DNA of 64,000 nucleotides from Aquitalea pelogenes (GTDB lineage: Bacteria > Pseudomonadota > Gammaproteobacteria > Burkholderiales > Chromobacteriaceae), in the NCBI RefSeq assembly GCF_001515305.1, contig NZ_LNQV01000006.1, forward strand, positions 62,001-126,000, read 5' to 3'. Below are positions 56,001-64,000 of the stretch, piece by piece. The notes under the pieces were generated by a model. That model was not told where the DNA came from and did not search any database. It saw only the letters and a list, made by a program, of their open reading frames with translations. The translations under genes and the position numbers were made by a program. How positions within the stretch are numbered: position 1 is the first letter of the stretch; every line of letters starts with the position of its first letter.

Positions 56001-57401
56001 ATGAGTGCTTCATCGCAAGGCTTGAGCCACGGGCTCAAGCAACGTCACGTCACCATGCTGTCCATTGCCGGTGTGATTGGTGCCGGCCTGTTTGTGGGTT
56101 CCGGCCACGCCATCGCCGAGGCCGGTCCGGCTGTGCTGCTGGCCTATGGCATGGCAGGCCTGCTGGTGGTGCTGGTCATGCGCATGCTGGGTGAAATGGC
56201 GGTTGCCTCGCCGGATACCGGCTCGTTTTCCACCTATGCCGACCGTGCCATCGGGCACTGGGCCGGTTACATCATCGGCTGGCTGTACTGGTGGTTCTGG
56301 GTACTGGTGATTCCGCTGGAAGCCAATGCCGCCGCCACCATTCTGCATGCCTGGTTTGCCAGCGTGCCGATGTGGGCCTTTGCACTGGGCATCACCATCT
56401 TGCTGACCATCACCAACCTGTTCAGCGTGAAGAACTACGGCGAGTTCGAGTTCTGGTTCGCGCTGGTGAAGGTGGTGGCCATCGTGGCCTTCCTGGCCGT
56501 GGCCGGTGCGGCCATGTTCGGCCTGATTCCAGGCAGCCAGGTCAGCGGTACTGCACGCCTGTTCGACCAGGGCGGCTTCATGCCCAAGGGCTTTGGTGCG
56601 GTGCTGGGTGCCATGCTCACCACCATGTTTACCTTCCTGGGTACCGAGATTGTCACCATTGCTGCGGCCGAATCGGACAATCCGCAGCAGCAAATCACCA
56701 AGGCCACCAACTCGGTGGTATGGCGGATCAGCCTGTTCTACCTGGGTTCCATCTTCGTGGTGACCGCCCTGGTAGCCTGGAACGACCCGCAACTGGCCGC
56801 CCTGGGTTCCTACCAGCGTACCCTGCAGCTGATCGGCATCCCCAATGCCAAGGCTATTGTTGACGTGGTGGTACTGGTGTCGGTGGCCAGCTGTCTGAAC
56901 TCCGCGCTGTATACCGCCTCGCGCATGCTGTACTCGCTGTCCAGCCGTGGCGATGCCATCAAGATGTTTGGCGATATCGCGCCCAATGGCACCCCGCAAA
57001 AGGCGGTACTGGGTTCCATGGTGGTGGGCTTCATGACCGTGATTGCCAACTACCTGATGCCCAAGGAAGTGTTCGACATCCTGCTGGCCACTTCCGGCAC
57101 CATCGCCCTGCTGGTGTACCTGGTGATTGCCATTTCCCAGCTGCGCATGCGTCAGCGCATGGAAGCCAATGGCGAAACCCCGGCCTTCCGCATGTGGATG
57201 TTCCCGACTCTGACCTGGATCGTGATTGTCTTTATCTGTGCCGTGGTGGTGCTGATGGCCATCCGTCCGGAACACCAGGTAGAAGTCATCAGTACCGGCC
57301 TGTTGTCGCTGGCCCTGCTGGTGGTGGGCTGGGTCCGTTCGCGCATGTATGGCACACCGTGGATGGGGTCGCGTGAAGCCAAGGTGGCCACACAGTCCTG
57401 A
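56001..57401 (+). CDS. gabP: GABA permease
   Basis: Amino acid-polyamine-organocation transporter of 466 aa with 12 predicted helices. It starts MSASSQGLSHGLKQRHVTML, followed by the family motif SIAGVIGAGLFVGSGHAIAEAGP, and carries GEMAVASPDTGSFSTYAD near residue 70. Resemblance to E. coli GabP plus position after gabT make GABA the likely substrate; a related proline-specific permease is the alternative. Started at ATG 56001, since the longer upstream frame has no export or membrane logic. A strong terminator follows. Confidence 0.92.
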   Translation: MSASSQGLSHGLKQRHVTMLSIAGVIGAGLFVGSGHAIAEAGPAVLLAYGMAGLLVVLVMRMLGEMAVASPDTGSFSTYADRAIGHWAGYIIGWLYWWFWVLVIPLEANAAATILHAWFASVPMWAFALGITILLTITNLFSVKNYGEFEFWFALVKVVAIVAFLAVAGAAMFGLIPGSQVSGTARLFDQGGFMPKGFGAVLGAMLTTMFTFLGTEIVTIAAAESDNPQQQITKATNSVVWRISLFYLGSIFVVTALVAWNDPQLAALGSYQRTLQLIGIPNAKAIVDVVVLVSVASCLNSALYTASRMLYSLSSRGDAIKMFGDIAPNGTPQKAVLGSMVVGFMTVIANYLMPKEVFDILLATSGTIALLVYLVIAISQLRMRQRMEANGETPAFRMWMFPTLTWIVIVFICAVVVLMAIRPEHQVEVISTGLLSLALLVVGWVRSRMYGTPWMGSREAKVATQS

Positions 57402-57462
57402 TCAGACAGGTTTTCCGATCAAATCCCTTCCTTTGCCCTGTTCGACCCAGAGCATTACTTCC

Positions 57463-57487
57463 ACCCCCGTCAGGGGGTTTTTTTTTA
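57463..57487 (+). terminator. Rho-independent terminator of gabT-gabP
   Basis: ACCCCC (57463-57468) pairs with GGGGGT (57473-57478) around a 4-base loop and is followed by nine T's. Confidence 0.9.
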
Positions 57488-57517
57488 TGCAGCTTCTGGC
57501 CTGAGCAGACGTGTACT

Positions 57518-57575
57518 TTTGCTTACACAAGGCACACGTTTGCTTACACGGCTGGTTTGTCAGCGGTTCTATAAT
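57518..57575 (+). promoter_or_regulatory. Direct repeats and -10 box upstream of the OmpA lipoprotein gene
   Basis: TTTGCTTACAC occurs at 57518-57528 and again at 57539-57549, exactly 21 bases apart (two helical turns). A GTGTA at 57511-57515 also forms an inverted pair with the first TACAC. A consensus TATAAT lies at 57570-57575 with no good -35. This is the layout of an activator-dependent promoter with two tandem sites; the remaining leader to 57790 shows nothing else. Confidence 0.5.
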
Positions 57576-57790
57576 ATGAATTAATGCAAACCGATGTGTC
57601 GCAGCCTGTCTCCGACCATCAGTGAACTTGTCTGCGCCCGCACTGCCTCAGGCAAATGCATGCGACATGCCGGATGGCACCTTGCCATGCATATCCAGCC
57701 TTACGACTGCAGACGGCAATCCACCGCCTGCGGCGCGGACCCAACCCTGCCGGTGCCGTGCATGGCACGCATCGCAATGAGGAGATCACG

Positions 57791-58456
57791 ATGAAAAAAC
57801 TGATGACCACCCTGGTGGCTGTTGCCATCGCCTCGGCCAGCCTCAGCGGCTGTGCCAACATGAACGAAACCCAGCAAACCACCGGCACCGGTGCCGCCGT
57901 GGGTGCTGGTGTTGGTGCCTTGCTGGGCGCGCTGACTGCCGGTGGCCATACCGGTCGCAGCGCAGTAACCGGTGCTGCCGTGGGTGCGGCATTGGGGGCT
58001 GGTGGTGGTTATCTGTGGTCGCAGCATATGCAAAAGCAGAAAGAGGCCATGGAAAAAGCCTCGCAGGGTACTGGCGTCAGCGTGAGCCAGACCGCCGACA
58101 ACCAGCTCAAGCTGAATATTCCGAGCGATGTCTCGTTTGACTCCGGCCGTTACGACATCAAGCCGAATCTGCGTCCGGTGCTGGACCGCTTTGCCACCAC
58201 CCTGCAGCAAAACCCGGTCACCACCGTGCGCATTGTCGGCCATACCGACAACACCGGCAGCGATGCCATCAATAATCCGCTGTCAGTCAATCGTGCCAGC
58301 TCCACCCGCGATTACCTGGTCAGCCACGGCGTGGCTGCCAGCCGCATCAGCATCGACGGCATGGGCTCGCGTCAGCCGATTGCCGACAACAGCACCCTGG
58401 CTGGCCGTGCTGCCAACCGCCGTGTGGAAATCTTTGTCGGCGAAGCTGGCAAGTAA
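57791..58456 (+). CDS. OmpA-family lipoprotein with glycine zipper
   Basis: 221-aa outer-membrane lipoprotein. Signal peptide with lipobox LSGC (Cys20), then a Gly/Ala-rich zipper (about 33-75), a short helix and a peptidoglycan-binding OmpA C-terminal domain (about 100-218) with the motif VGHTDNTGSDAINNPLSVNRA and the Arg in AANRRVEIFV. It resembles YiaD-type proteins that anchor the outer membrane to the wall. ATG 57791 is preceded by GAGGAG; the longer upstream frame is not signal-like. Own promoter region with direct repeats, own terminator. Confidence 0.93.
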   Translation: MKKLMTTLVAVAIASASLSGCANMNETQQTTGTGAAVGAGVGALLGALTAGGHTGRSAVTGAAVGAALGAGGGYLWSQHMQKQKEAMEKASQGTGVSVSQTADNQLKLNIPSDVSFDSGRYDIKPNLRPVLDRFATTLQQNPVTTVRIVGHTDNTGSDAINNPLSVNRASSTRDYLVSHGVAASRISIDGMGSRQPIADNSTLAGRAANRRVEIFVGEAGK

Positions 58457-58486
58457 GCACTGAGCGAGCGCATCGCGCAGTCAGCA

Positions 58487-58510
58487 AAAAGCCCCCGCAA
58501 GGGGGCTTTT
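58487..58510. terminator. Bidirectional terminator between OmpA lipoprotein and LysR genes
   Basis: AAAAGCCCCC (58487-58496) pairs with GGGGGCTTTT (58501-58510) around GCAA. T-rich on both strands, so it can serve both convergent genes. Confidence 0.9.
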
Positions 58511-58534
58511 GCATGTCGGCCGGGCCTGGCGGTG

Positions 58535-59455
58535 TCAACTGTTACGGCTTTGCTCCAGTGCTTGCAGAAAGTATTCCAGTACCAGATTGGGCCGTCGTCC
58601 CTTGCGCATGGCCACGTTCAGCGGAATGTCGTAACAGAATTGCTGCGGGTGCAAGGGCCGCATCACCCCTTGCGCCACCCAGCCGGCGGCAAAGTGGTCC
58701 GGCAAAAAGCCGATATAGCCGCCGGTGAGAATCAGAAAGGCAATGCCTTCCCGGTCGGACGCGGTGGCCGTGCAGTTGAGCGCATGGTGTTGCGCCATGG
58801 CGTCCACGGTCAGCCGGTAGTTGGGGGCGATGGCTTCGGCGCTGTGCAGCTCGTCCTGGCTGATATCGCTGTCGGCGCGGGCAAAGAAGGGGTGTTCACG
58901 GCTGCAATACAGCAGCGAATGTTCTTCGTACAGCGGCAGGTAGTCCAGCCCGGACAGCGGGTTGATCAGCGGCACCACGCCCACGTGCAGGTGGCCGTCC
59001 TGCACGCCCAGTTCGATTTCGCTGGGAGTGGTCATGGAAATATTGATGCGCACCCCCGGCCCGCGCGCACTCAAGGATTTGAGCGCATGGGTCAGGTGCA
59101 TGTGCGACTGGGTGACCAGATTGTTGATGATGCCGATGTTCAGCTCGCCGCGCAGCTGGTGGTGCAGCTGGTTTACCTCGGTACGGAATTCCTCGATGGC
59201 CGACAGCATGGTCTGGCTGGCGTGCAGCACGGCCCGGCCTTCGTCGGTGAGGGCAAAGCCGGCGCGGCCACGCTGGCACAGGCAAATACCCAGCCGCTTT
59301 TCCAGATCGCCCATGTGCAGGCTGATGGCAGAACGGCTGATGCCCAGCACGCTTTCCGCAGCGGAAAAGCTGCCGCATTCGACTACGGTCTTGAACAGGC
59401 GCAGCAGGCGGATATCAAAATCGCTGACCTGGCCCAGGGATTTTTTTTTGCTCAT
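58535..59455 (-). CDS. LysR-family regulator of the amine-oxidase cluster
   Basis: 306-aa LysR regulator: helix-turn-helix at about 13-72 (FDIRLLRLFKTVVECGSFSA, GISRSAISLHMGDLEKRLG) and an effector-binding domain. It is divergent from the FAD oxidase/cupin/aldehyde dehydrogenase genes and probably controls them. The first codons after ATG are AGC AAA AAA AAA, a run of nine A's, where slippage could change expression. A consistent ATG start at 59455 is used. The inducer is unknown; an amine or amino acid fits the neighbours. Confidence 0.9.
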   Translation of the reverse strand: MSKKKSLGQVSDFDIRLLRLFKTVVECGSFSAAESVLGISRSAISLHMGDLEKRLGICLCQRGRAGFALTDEGRAVLHASQTMLSAIEEFRTEVNQLHHQLRGELNIGIINNLVTQSHMHLTHALKSLSARGPGVRINISMTTPSEIELGVQDGHLHVGVVPLINPLSGLDYLPLYEEHSLLYCSREHPFFARADSDISQDELHSAEAIAPNYRLTVDAMAQHHALNCTATASDREGIAFLILTGGYIGFLPDHFAAGWVAQGVMRPLHPQQFCYDIPLNVAMRKGRRPNLVLEYFLQALEQSRNS

Positions 59456-59762
59456 CAGTTGAGTATTTTTGAAACTGAAGATAAGAAATTCGGGATTTAT
59501 CTCAACATATCACCTGGTTCAAGCTATGCCAAGCAACAAGCTGCCCATGTACCAACGGGTGCCGGATGGCTGTTGCATGGTGTGGGGCTGCGCAGTGCTA
59601 CCGGGCTATCCGCCATGATGTCGGCTGCGCCTTGCTGCATCTTGCTGCGCGACTTGCGTGCCAACTGCCGACATCGCATGATCGACACCACGACTGCCGG
59701 TTAACGTTGCAGCGCGGTGCATCTCCCTGTGAACTGTCCCATGCCCGAGGAATATCTGTTTT
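59456..59762. other. LysR/oxidase divergent control region
   Basis: 307 bases between the divergent LysR and oxidase genes. GTTGAG (near 59458) and CTCAAC (near 59501) face each other about 40 bases apart in A/T-rich sequence, which could be the LysR sites; the right half is GC-rich with no gene. No sigma-70 promoter could be assigned with confidence. Confidence 0.35.
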
Positions 59763-61166
59763 ATGCCGCAAATCGTGTTTGAACGTGAGGCACCGCAACA
59801 AGAGCTGATCGATGCCGCGCTGGCTGGCAGCGTCAACCGCCCGTTCTGGGGAGATGATGTGGCGCACCTGCGCCGCAGTTTCCCTCCGCTGCAAGGCATG
59901 GCCAGCGCTGATCTGGCCATTGTCGGCGGTGGTTTTCTCGGCCTGTGGACCGCCATACTGGCCAAGGAACGTAACCCGTCGCGCTCGGTCACCCTGCTGG
60001 AAGGCCGGCAGGTGGGCTGGGCTGCGTCCGGCCGCAACGGCGGCTTTTGTGAAGCCAGCATCACCCATGGCGAGGAAAACGGTGAGCAGCGCTGGCCGGA
60101 AGAAATGCCGCAGCTGGAGGCCCTGGGCCTGCAGAATCTGGATGAAATCGAAGCCACCATCCGCCGCTACGGCATCGACTGTGACTTCGAGCGCACCGGC
60201 GTACTGGTGGTGGCGGTGGAGCCCTATCAGGACGAGCAACTGCGTGGCGAAGGTTATATGGATGCCGCGCAGATCCGCGCCGAGCTCAATTCGCCCACCT
60301 TCCTGTCCGGCATCTGGGAAAAAGACAGCACGGCGATGATCCACCCCGGCAAGCTGGTGCTGGAACTGGCGCGGGTGGCGGTTGAGCTGGGTGTGCAGAT
60401 TCACGAACAATCCGCTGTCACCGCGCTGCACAGCCGTGGCAGCCGGGTGCGGCTGGCGACGGCGCAGGGCGAGCTGGATGCAGCCCGCGTGGTGCTGGCC
60501 ACCAATGCCTTTCCCTCGCTGCTCAAGCGTTACCGCTGGCACACCATCCCGGTGTACGACTATGTGCTGATGACCGAGCCGCTCACTGAGCAACAGCTGG
60601 CGTCCATCGGCTGGCACAACCGCCAGGGCATTGCCGACATGGCCAACCAGTTTCATTACTACCGCATCACCCGCGACAACCGCATCCTGTTTGGCGGCTA
60701 CGATGCCGTCTACAACTTTGGCGGCAAGGTGGATGATGCCTATGACGACCGCCCGGCTTCGTTCACCCGGCTGGCCAGTCACTTCTTTACTACCTTTCCG
60801 CAACTGGCCGGGCTGCGCTTCAGCCATCGCTGGGGCGGGGCCATCGATACGTCTACCCGTTTTTGTGCCTTTTTTGCGCTGGCGCGTGGCGGCAAGGTGG
60901 CCTATGCCGCCGGTTTTACCGGTCTGGGCGTAGGGGCCACCCGCTTTGCCGCCAATGTGCTGCTGGACAAGATAGAAGGGCTGGACACACCGCGAACCCG
61001 TTTGCGCATGGTGCGCGAAATACCGCCACCGTTTCCGCCGGAGCCGCTGACCTATGTCGCCGTGCAGGCCACGCGCTGGTCGCTGAACCGGGCCGACCAC
61101 AACCATGGCAAGCGCAATCTGATGCTGCGCACCATGGATGCGCTGGGACTGGGTTTCGATTCCTGA
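59763..61166 (+). CDS. FAD-dependent amine/amino-acid oxidoreductase (DAO/PuuB-like)
   Basis: 467-aa flavoprotein of the D-amino-acid-oxidase (glycine oxidase/PuuB) fold. The FAD-binding GxGxxG motif DLAIVGGGFLG is at residues 50-60, followed by the family segment GRQVGWAASGRNGGFC near 85 (as in gamma-glutamylputrescine oxidase) and a C-terminal FAD contact GFTGLGVGATRFAANVL. Likely reaction: oxidative deamination of an amine to an aldehyde, handed to the aldehyde dehydrogenase two genes downstream. Substrate is uncertain (polyamine derivative, N-methyl amino acid or similar). GAGGA lies before ATG 59763. Confidence 0.85.
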   Translation: MPQIVFEREAPQQELIDAALAGSVNRPFWGDDVAHLRRSFPPLQGMASADLAIVGGGFLGLWTAILAKERNPSRSVTLLEGRQVGWAASGRNGGFCEASITHGEENGEQRWPEEMPQLEALGLQNLDEIEATIRRYGIDCDFERTGVLVVAVEPYQDEQLRGEGYMDAAQIRAELNSPTFLSGIWEKDSTAMIHPGKLVLELARVAVELGVQIHEQSAVTALHSRGSRVRLATAQGELDAARVVLATNAFPSLLKRYRWHTIPVYDYVLMTEPLTEQQLASIGWHNRQGIADMANQFHYYRITRDNRILFGGYDAVYNFGGKVDDAYDDRPASFTRLASHFFTTFPQLAGLRFSHRWGGAIDTSTRFCAFFALARGGKVAYAAGFTGLGVGATRFAANVLLDKIEGLDTPRTRLRMVREIPPPFPPEPLTYVAVQATRWSLNRADHNHGKRNLMLRTMDALGLGFDS

Positions 61167-61204
61167 ATCCGTTCGTCCTTTTCTGACCATCCAAGGAAGC
61201 AAGC

Positions 61205-61557
61205 ATGTCCAATCCCTTTGCCCTGCTGGCCAATCTCAGCGTGGACGCCACACGCATTGCGCTGGAATATCGCGAAGTCCCGGCCGATCAGGTCATGAGC
61301 GGCCCCGCCCGGGTGGGCACGGCCGAGCTGGGCCAGTTGCACGGTTGCAGCATCGGCGTGTGGGAAATGTCGCCCAGTGTCACCACCGATGTGGAAGTGG
61401 ACGAATTCTTCATCGTGCTGTCAGGTAAGGCCAGCGTGCAGTTTGCCGATGGCGCCCACCGCTGGAATTGCAGCCCGGCACCGTGGGCCATCTGGCTGCC
61501 GGCACCGCCACCACCTGGGTGGTGACACAAACACTGCGCAAGATCTACATCGCCTGA
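61205..61557 (+). pseudogene. Small cupin protein (DUF861 type), single-base frameshift
   Basis: Single-domain cupin with the metal-binding pattern GCSIGVWEMSPSVTTDVEVDEFFIVLSG split as seen in DUF861 proteins; these often accompany PuuB-like oxidases. As read, the frame shifts at about 61455-61457 (GCGCCCACC) and stops at 61525. Adding one C gives DGAPPLELQPGTVGHLAAGT, then TTWVVTQTLRKIYIA and a stop at 61555-61557, a normal 117-aa cupin. It is therefore either a sequencing error or a recent inactivation. It lies 38 bases after the oxidase and 48 bases before the dehydrogenase. Confidence 0.8.
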
Positions 61558-61605
61558 GCGGCACAGACCGCCCGGCACAACAATGGCAAGGCAGGAGGAA
61601 GAAAC

Positions 61606-63093
61606 ATGGAAGTGCGCAACAACTACATCAATGGCCGTTGGCAAGCCTCGGTCAGCGGCGCTACCCGCGACGTCATCAACCCGTCCAATGGCGAAGTGAT
61701 TGCCCTGGTCACCGACAGCGTGGCCGAGGACAGCAAGCAGGCGATTGCCGCTGCGCGCCATGCTTTTGACCACGACGGCAGCTGGCGGCGCATGGCCGGG
61801 CCCAAGCGCGCCGACATGCTGCTGCGTATTGCCGATGCCATTGCCGCCCGCGCCGACGAGCTGGCGGTGATGGACACGCTGGACAATGGCAAGCCGCTGC
61901 GCGAAGCGCGCTGCGATGTGGACGATGCGGTGGCCTGTTTCCGCTATTACGCCGGGCTGATTACCAAGCCGCAGGGCGGGGTGTATGAAGTCAGCGACGG
62001 CTTTGGCCCGATGCATGCCTATTCCATGCACGAGCCGGTGGGCGTATGCGCGCTGATCACCCCGTGGAACTACCCCTTGCTGATGGCCACCTGGAAACTG
62101 GCCCCGGCGCTGGCGGCGGGCAACTGCGTGGTGTTCAAGCCCAGCGAAGTCACCCCGCTGTCAGCGGTGGCCCTGTTTGAAATTTTCGATGCCGTCGGCC
62201 TGCCTCCGGGCACCGCCAACCTGGTGCTGGGCAGCGGTCCGGCCGCCGGGCAGGAACTGGCCGCCAGCCATGATGTGGACATGATCACCTTCACCGGCAG
62301 CACCCGCACCGGGCAGACCATTGCCGCCGCGGCAGTGGGTAACCTGAAAAAAGTGGGGCTGGAACTGGGTGGCAAGTCGCCCAACATCATCTTTGCCGAT
62401 GCCGATCTGGAAGGCGCGGTGGAATGGGCGATGATAGGCGTGTTCTTCAACCAGGGCGAAGTATGCTCGGCCGGTTCGCGCATCCTGATTGAAGCCAGCA
62501 TCAAGGACCGCTTTGTCGCCCGACTGGCCGAACGTGCCAATGCCATGACCATTGCTCCGGGCATGAAGGATGCCGACATGGGCGCGATTGTGTCCGCCGC
62601 GCAGCTGGAAAAGGTGCTGGGCCATATCGCGCGCGCCAAACAGCAAGGCGCAACACTGGTATGTGGCGGCGAGCGCTATGTCGAGGGCGAGTGCGCCAAC
62701 GGTTACTTTGTGCGGCCCACCATTTTCGACAATTGCACCCGCGACATGGACATCGTGCGCGAGGAAGTCTTCGGCCCGGTGGTGGCCATCCAGACCTTCA
62801 CCACGGAGGCCGAAGCCATCGCCATGGCCAATGACACACCGTACGGCCTGGCTGGCGGGGTGTTCACCAGCGATGGCGCACGTGCACTGCGGGTGGTGAA
62901 GGAAGTCCGTGCGGGCGTCACCTGGATCAACTGCTACAACCCCACCTTCAACGAAGCACCGTGGGGCGGCTACAAGATGAGCGGCTATGGCCGCGATCTG
63001 GGCGTCAACGGCCTGCTGGAATACCAGCAGGTGAAACAGGTGAGCATCAATCTGCAACCGGGCCTGGTGGGCTGGTATCCGCAGCGCGGCTAA
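61606..63093 (+). CDS. NAD-dependent aldehyde dehydrogenase (betaine/amino-aldehyde type)
   Basis: 495-aa aldehyde dehydrogenase of the betaine-aldehyde/gamma-aminobutyraldehyde group. PWNYPLLMATWKLAPALAAG is near residue 150, coenzyme-binding FTGSTRTGQ near 229, general base in LELGGKSPN near 253, catalytic Cys in NQGEVCSAGSRI near 287 and EEVFGPVV near 386. Oxidises the aldehyde made by the FAD enzyme upstream; if the product is GABA, the nearby gabT could take it further (inference). AGGAGGAA precedes the ATG. Confidence 0.92.
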   Translation: MEVRNNYINGRWQASVSGATRDVINPSNGEVIALVTDSVAEDSKQAIAAARHAFDHDGSWRRMAGPKRADMLLRIADAIAARADELAVMDTLDNGKPLREARCDVDDAVACFRYYAGLITKPQGGVYEVSDGFGPMHAYSMHEPVGVCALITPWNYPLLMATWKLAPALAAGNCVVFKPSEVTPLSAVALFEIFDAVGLPPGTANLVLGSGPAAGQELAASHDVDMITFTGSTRTGQTIAAAAVGNLKKVGLELGGKSPNIIFADADLEGAVEWAMIGVFFNQGEVCSAGSRILIEASIKDRFVARLAERANAMTIAPGMKDADMGAIVSAAQLEKVLGHIARAKQQGATLVCGGERYVEGECANGYFVRPTIFDNCTRDMDIVREEVFGPVVAIQTFTTEAEAIAMANDTPYGLAGGVFTSDGARALRVVKEVRAGVTWINCYNPTFNEAPWGGYKMSGYGRDLGVNGLLEYQQVKQVSINLQPGLVGWYPQRG

Positions 63094-63230
63094 CACAGGG
63101 CAGGGGGATGCATGGCCCGCACCCCCCATGTGCATACAGACGGCTGATGGCTTGCCATGGCGGCATCAGGCTGTGTCGGAAGTCATGACAAATGTGAAAT
63201 TTTCTGCAGTACATGTGACTTTTTCTTGGT

Positions 63231-63258
63231 TTGAAAACACCTGCCTGATGTCTACATT
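63231..63258 (+). promoter_or_regulatory. Candidate sigma-70 promoter of the desaturase gene
   Basis: TTGAAA (63231-63236) and TACATT (63253-63258) with 16 bases between. The transcript would start about 20 bases before the ribosome site and ATG of the desaturase. Confidence 0.4.
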
Positions 63259-63284
63259 AAGCGGCTCACTTGAGGAGCTGCTTT

Positions 63285-64000
63285 ATGTATTGCTCAATGC
63301 ATCATTCCGTTTGCGCATACCGGGAAGCCGATATCGATGTCTCCGGTAGCGAGGCTGATACGGCACCACCGGCGCAGCAAGACTGGTTGCTGCGGCTGGA
63401 ACTGCCCACCTGGCTGCTGATTGCCGTCATCTACGGCGGCTGGTTCGGCACCGTTGCGCTGTGGCGCCAGTTGGGGCCGTGGCTGGGCACGCCGCTGCTG
63501 ATTGTGCTGACCAGCTGGTATATGTCGCTGCAGCACGAGCTGATTCACGGCCACCCGACGCGTCATGGCTGGCTGAATGCCTTGTTCGGCCAGCTGCCGC
63601 TGGCAGTGTGGTATCCCTATGCGGTTTATCGTGACACCCACCTGGCACATCACCGTGATGAAAGCCTGACCCTGCCGGGCGTCGACCCGGAGTCCTACTA
63701 CAGCCGCAGCTTGCCGGGCACTGCCTTGGCCCGCAGCCTGCGTCGCTGGCGCGATACCGCACCTGGCAGGCTGCTACTGGGCCCCGGCTGGGGCTGGCTG
63801 GCCACGGTGGGCGCGGCCCTGCGTAGCGGTCAGCGGCAACAGCTGCTGGTATGGGGCAGTCATCTGCTATTGTTGGGTTTGTTGTTGCTGTGGTTGCGCC
63901 AGGCCGGCATCGCTCCGTGGTACTACCTGTCGTGCATTGCCTATCCCGCACTGGCGCTGGCCATGGTACGTTCCTTTTACGAGCACCGGGCCGTGCCGGA
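63285..64000 (+). CDS. Fatty acid desaturase, N-terminal part (runs off the window)
   Basis: An open frame from ATG 63285 to the window edge, at least 238 codons. A GAGGAG site lies 8 bases upstream. The protein has an N-terminal cytoplasmic stretch, membrane helices (about 41-60, 68-82, 100-112, 160-180, 190-210) and the first histidine boxes of membrane di-iron desaturases: HELIHGH at 84-90 and HLAHH at 119-123. The last His box would be beyond the edge; the sequence EHRAVPE is just reached. It likely introduces double bonds into fatty acids or related chains in the inner membrane. Confidence 0.85.
   Translation, partial: MYCSMHHSVCAYREADIDVSGSEADTAPPAQQDWLLRLELPTWLLIAVIYGGWFGTVALWRQLGPWLGTPLLIVLTSWYMSLQHELIHGHPTRHGWLNALFGQLPLAVWYPYAVYRDTHLAHHRDESLTLPGVDPESYYSRSLPGTALARSLRRWRDTAPGRLLLGPGWGWLATVGAALRSGQRQQLLVWGSHLLLLGLLLLWLRQAGIAPWYYLSCIAYPALALAMVRSFYEHRAVP

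Overview
The window looks like the chromosome of a GC-rich betaproteobacterium, most likely of the Neisseriales (Chromobacterium/Aquitalea/Vogesella type). This is inferred from gene content and protein sequences: a Neisseria-like trimeric porin ending in Phe, grpE-dnaK-dnaJ in a row, a magnesium-type HemB, glyQ/glyS, and type IV pilus minor-pilin operons with PilY1. No rRNA, tRNA, CRISPR array, insertion sequence or prophage was recognised. Genes are dense, and most ATG starts have a purine-rich ribosome site.

Layout: 0-4.4 kb, aceA start and the grpE-dnaK-dnaJ chaperone genes. 4.5-7.5 kb, porin, hemB and a small membrane protein. 7.6-13.6 kb, a quaternary-amine cluster (LysR regulator, BCCT transporter, alpha/beta hydrolase, carnitine monooxygenase CntA and reductase CntB), the same set as E. 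coli yeaVWX with a hydrolase added. 13.8-16.1 kb, threonine degradation (kbl, tdh). 16.3-22.3 kb, glyQ, a small secreted protein, glyS, gmhB, plsC, ygjP-like and gloA. 22.4-29.1 kb, NhaD-type antiporter, esterase, mpl, LysE exporter, degenerate GGDEF protein, PilZ-like protein and serB. 29.2-32.2 kb, a bufferin-type metallophore operon with two precursor peptides (bufA twice, bufB, bufC, doxX). 32.3-34.6 kb, queC-queD-queE for queuosine, with a three-domain QueD. 35-39.2 kb, lipid kinase, PfpI protein and a NemR-type electrophile-stress regulon. 39.7-54 kb, two complete minor-pilin/PilY1 operons in the same gene order, on either side of an iron alcohol dehydrogenase. 54.5-63.1 kb, gabT, gabP, an OmpA lipoprotein, and a LysR/FAD amine oxidase/cupin/aldehyde dehydrogenase cluster that could feed GABA or betaine-like products. 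63.3 kb to the end, a truncated fatty acid desaturase.

The strongest leads are these. (1) The bufferin operon has duplicated precursors and two copies of a bipartite ECF-sigma-like promoter with identical spacing. (2) The twin pilus-tip operons differ in the PilY1 N-terminal module: a von Willebrand A domain in one, a lectin-like domain in the other. The vWA part is AT-rich. The second pilW carries two G8 tracts that could cause phase variation. (3) Five genes (kbl, the hydrolase, a lysE-type exporter, pilW/pilX and the cupin) are each broken by loss of one base in a homopolymer. In every case adding back one base restores a normal family C-terminus, so sequencing error must be excluded before any is called a pseudogene.

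Functions are assigned from motifs and remembered family sequences only. No database search was run.
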